Below, piece by piece: positions 6,701-6,909 of a stretch of DNA of 6,909 nucleotides (within the stretch, counting starts at the first letter, position 1; the number at the start of each line of letters is the position of its first letter). A program made the position numbers and the translations under genes. The stretch spans positions 1-6,909 of the forward strand of contig CANISN010000082.1 in assembly GCA_947470165.1 (NCBI GenBank). The letters are read 5' to 3'. The stretch is from Burkholderiaceae bacterium (GTDB taxonomy: Bacteria; Pseudomonadota; Gammaproteobacteria; Burkholderiales; Burkholderiaceae). Under the pieces are notes generated by a model, which had not been told where the DNA came from, did no database searches, and was given only the letters and a program-made list of their open reading frames with translations.

Positions 6701-6909
6701 TTTTTAGAAACTCTGCGACGCTGGGATAGCGTAGCGGAGTTTTTAATTCTGAAAGTCGTTTATTTGTTACGCGCCTCGACTCCCGCATAAACGACCACAA
6801 CATCGGAGAAACGATTTTCTCTAACTCTGTACCCGGCAGTCTTGGAGGTCGATCCAAACCAAAGGCGTCCGCTACTTCATCAAAGTAATCGCCCATCTTG
6901 GTTTCACCA
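6681..6909 (-). CDS. NAD-dependent epimerase/dehydratase (SDR family), C-terminal part (cut by window edge)
   Basis: The open frame enters from the right edge and ends at TGA (6683-6681); 75 residues are visible, starting GETKMGDYFDEVADAFG. The run MGDYFDEVADAFGL, RPPRLP, SPMLWSFMRESRR, NKRL and LRYPS resembles the C-terminus of an extended short-chain dehydrogenase/reductase of the NAD-dependent epimerase/dehydratase type that I associate with Burkholderiales. The Rossmann fold and catalytic Tyr-x-x-x-Lys lie outside the window, so the substrate and even the reaction cannot be judged. An ATG at 6896 is present, but the frame is open upstream of it with matching family sequence, so it is internal rather than a start. 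The gene is convergent with glnS, overlaps it by 20 bp, and carries the glnS terminator hairpin within its last codons. Confidence 0.75.
   Translation of the reverse strand, partial: GETKMGDYFDEVADAFGLDRPPRLPGTELEKIVSPMLWSFMRESRRVTNKRLSELKTPLRYPSVAEFLKTISKNL
6706..6744 (+). terminator. Intrinsic terminator of glnS, inside the opposing coding sequence
   Basis: AAACTCTGCGACGCT (6708-6722) pairs with AGCGTAGCGGAGTTT (6728-6742) around the loop GGGAT. Of 15 positions, 13 are Watson-Crick, one is a G-U wobble (6714/6736) and one a G-A mismatch (6717/6733). A run of five T's (6740-6744) ends the structure. It begins 7 nt after the glnS stop. The same bases encode about 13 codons of the minus-strand epimerase-like protein (K-T-P-L-R-Y-P-S-V-A-E-F-L). 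Read in the minus direction the wobble becomes an A-C mismatch and the stem is followed by TTTCTAAAAA rather than a T run, so it should stop glnS transcription much better than the opposing message. Confidence 0.85.

Noticed and set aside
1..6909. CRISPR array, insertion sequence, tRNA or rRNA gene, phage or defence module
   Set aside because: I saw no spaced direct repeats, transposase sequence, terminal inverted repeats, cloverleaf or rRNA sequence; nearly the whole window is accounted for by housekeeping and transport genes.

Overview
The window looks like a housekeeping stretch of a betaproteobacterial chromosome. The best fit is Burkholderiaceae of moderate GC, in the manner of Polynucleobacter. 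This rests on the character of the proteins (a GlnRS with the ITSKRKL form of the signature loop, a tripartite tricarboxylate transporter pair, an SDR-family C-terminus of the type I associate with Burkholderiales) and on base composition by eye. It is an inference from memory of these families, not from a database search.

Layout from left to right. (1) Minus strand, 1-112: start of a TusA/SirA-like sulfurtransferase gene, cut by the window edge. (2) Minus strand, 109-2733: complete alaS (alanyl-tRNA synthetase, 874 aa), whose stop overlaps the tusA-like start by 4 nt (ATGA). (3) 2734-2859: a 126-nt divergent promoter region with an extended -10 for alaS almost touching its start codon, an 8-bp inverted repeat, and a strong Shine-Dalgarno before a TTG start. 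(4) Plus strand, 2860-4843: tctB-tctA, the small and large membrane subunits of a TTT-type solute transporter, with no tctC receptor gene alongside, ended by a strong intrinsic terminator. (5) Plus strand, 4928-6700: complete glnS (glutaminyl-tRNA synthetase, 590 aa), with a -10 box positioned for a leaderless transcript. (6) Minus strand, 6681-6909: C-terminal 75 residues of an SDR/NAD-dependent epimerase-like protein, converging on glnS with a 20-bp overlap. The glnS terminator hairpin lies inside this gene.

Functionally, two tRNA-charging enzymes and a probable sulfur-carrier protein (in some bacteria a tRNA-thiolation partner) flank a carboxylate uptake module that has its own terminator and probably its own promoter. 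I see no defence system, mobile element, CRISPR array, RNA gene or clearly novel system. The points worth a second look are regulatory: predicted leaderless starts for both synthetases, and a direction-biased terminator embedded in an opposing coding sequence.
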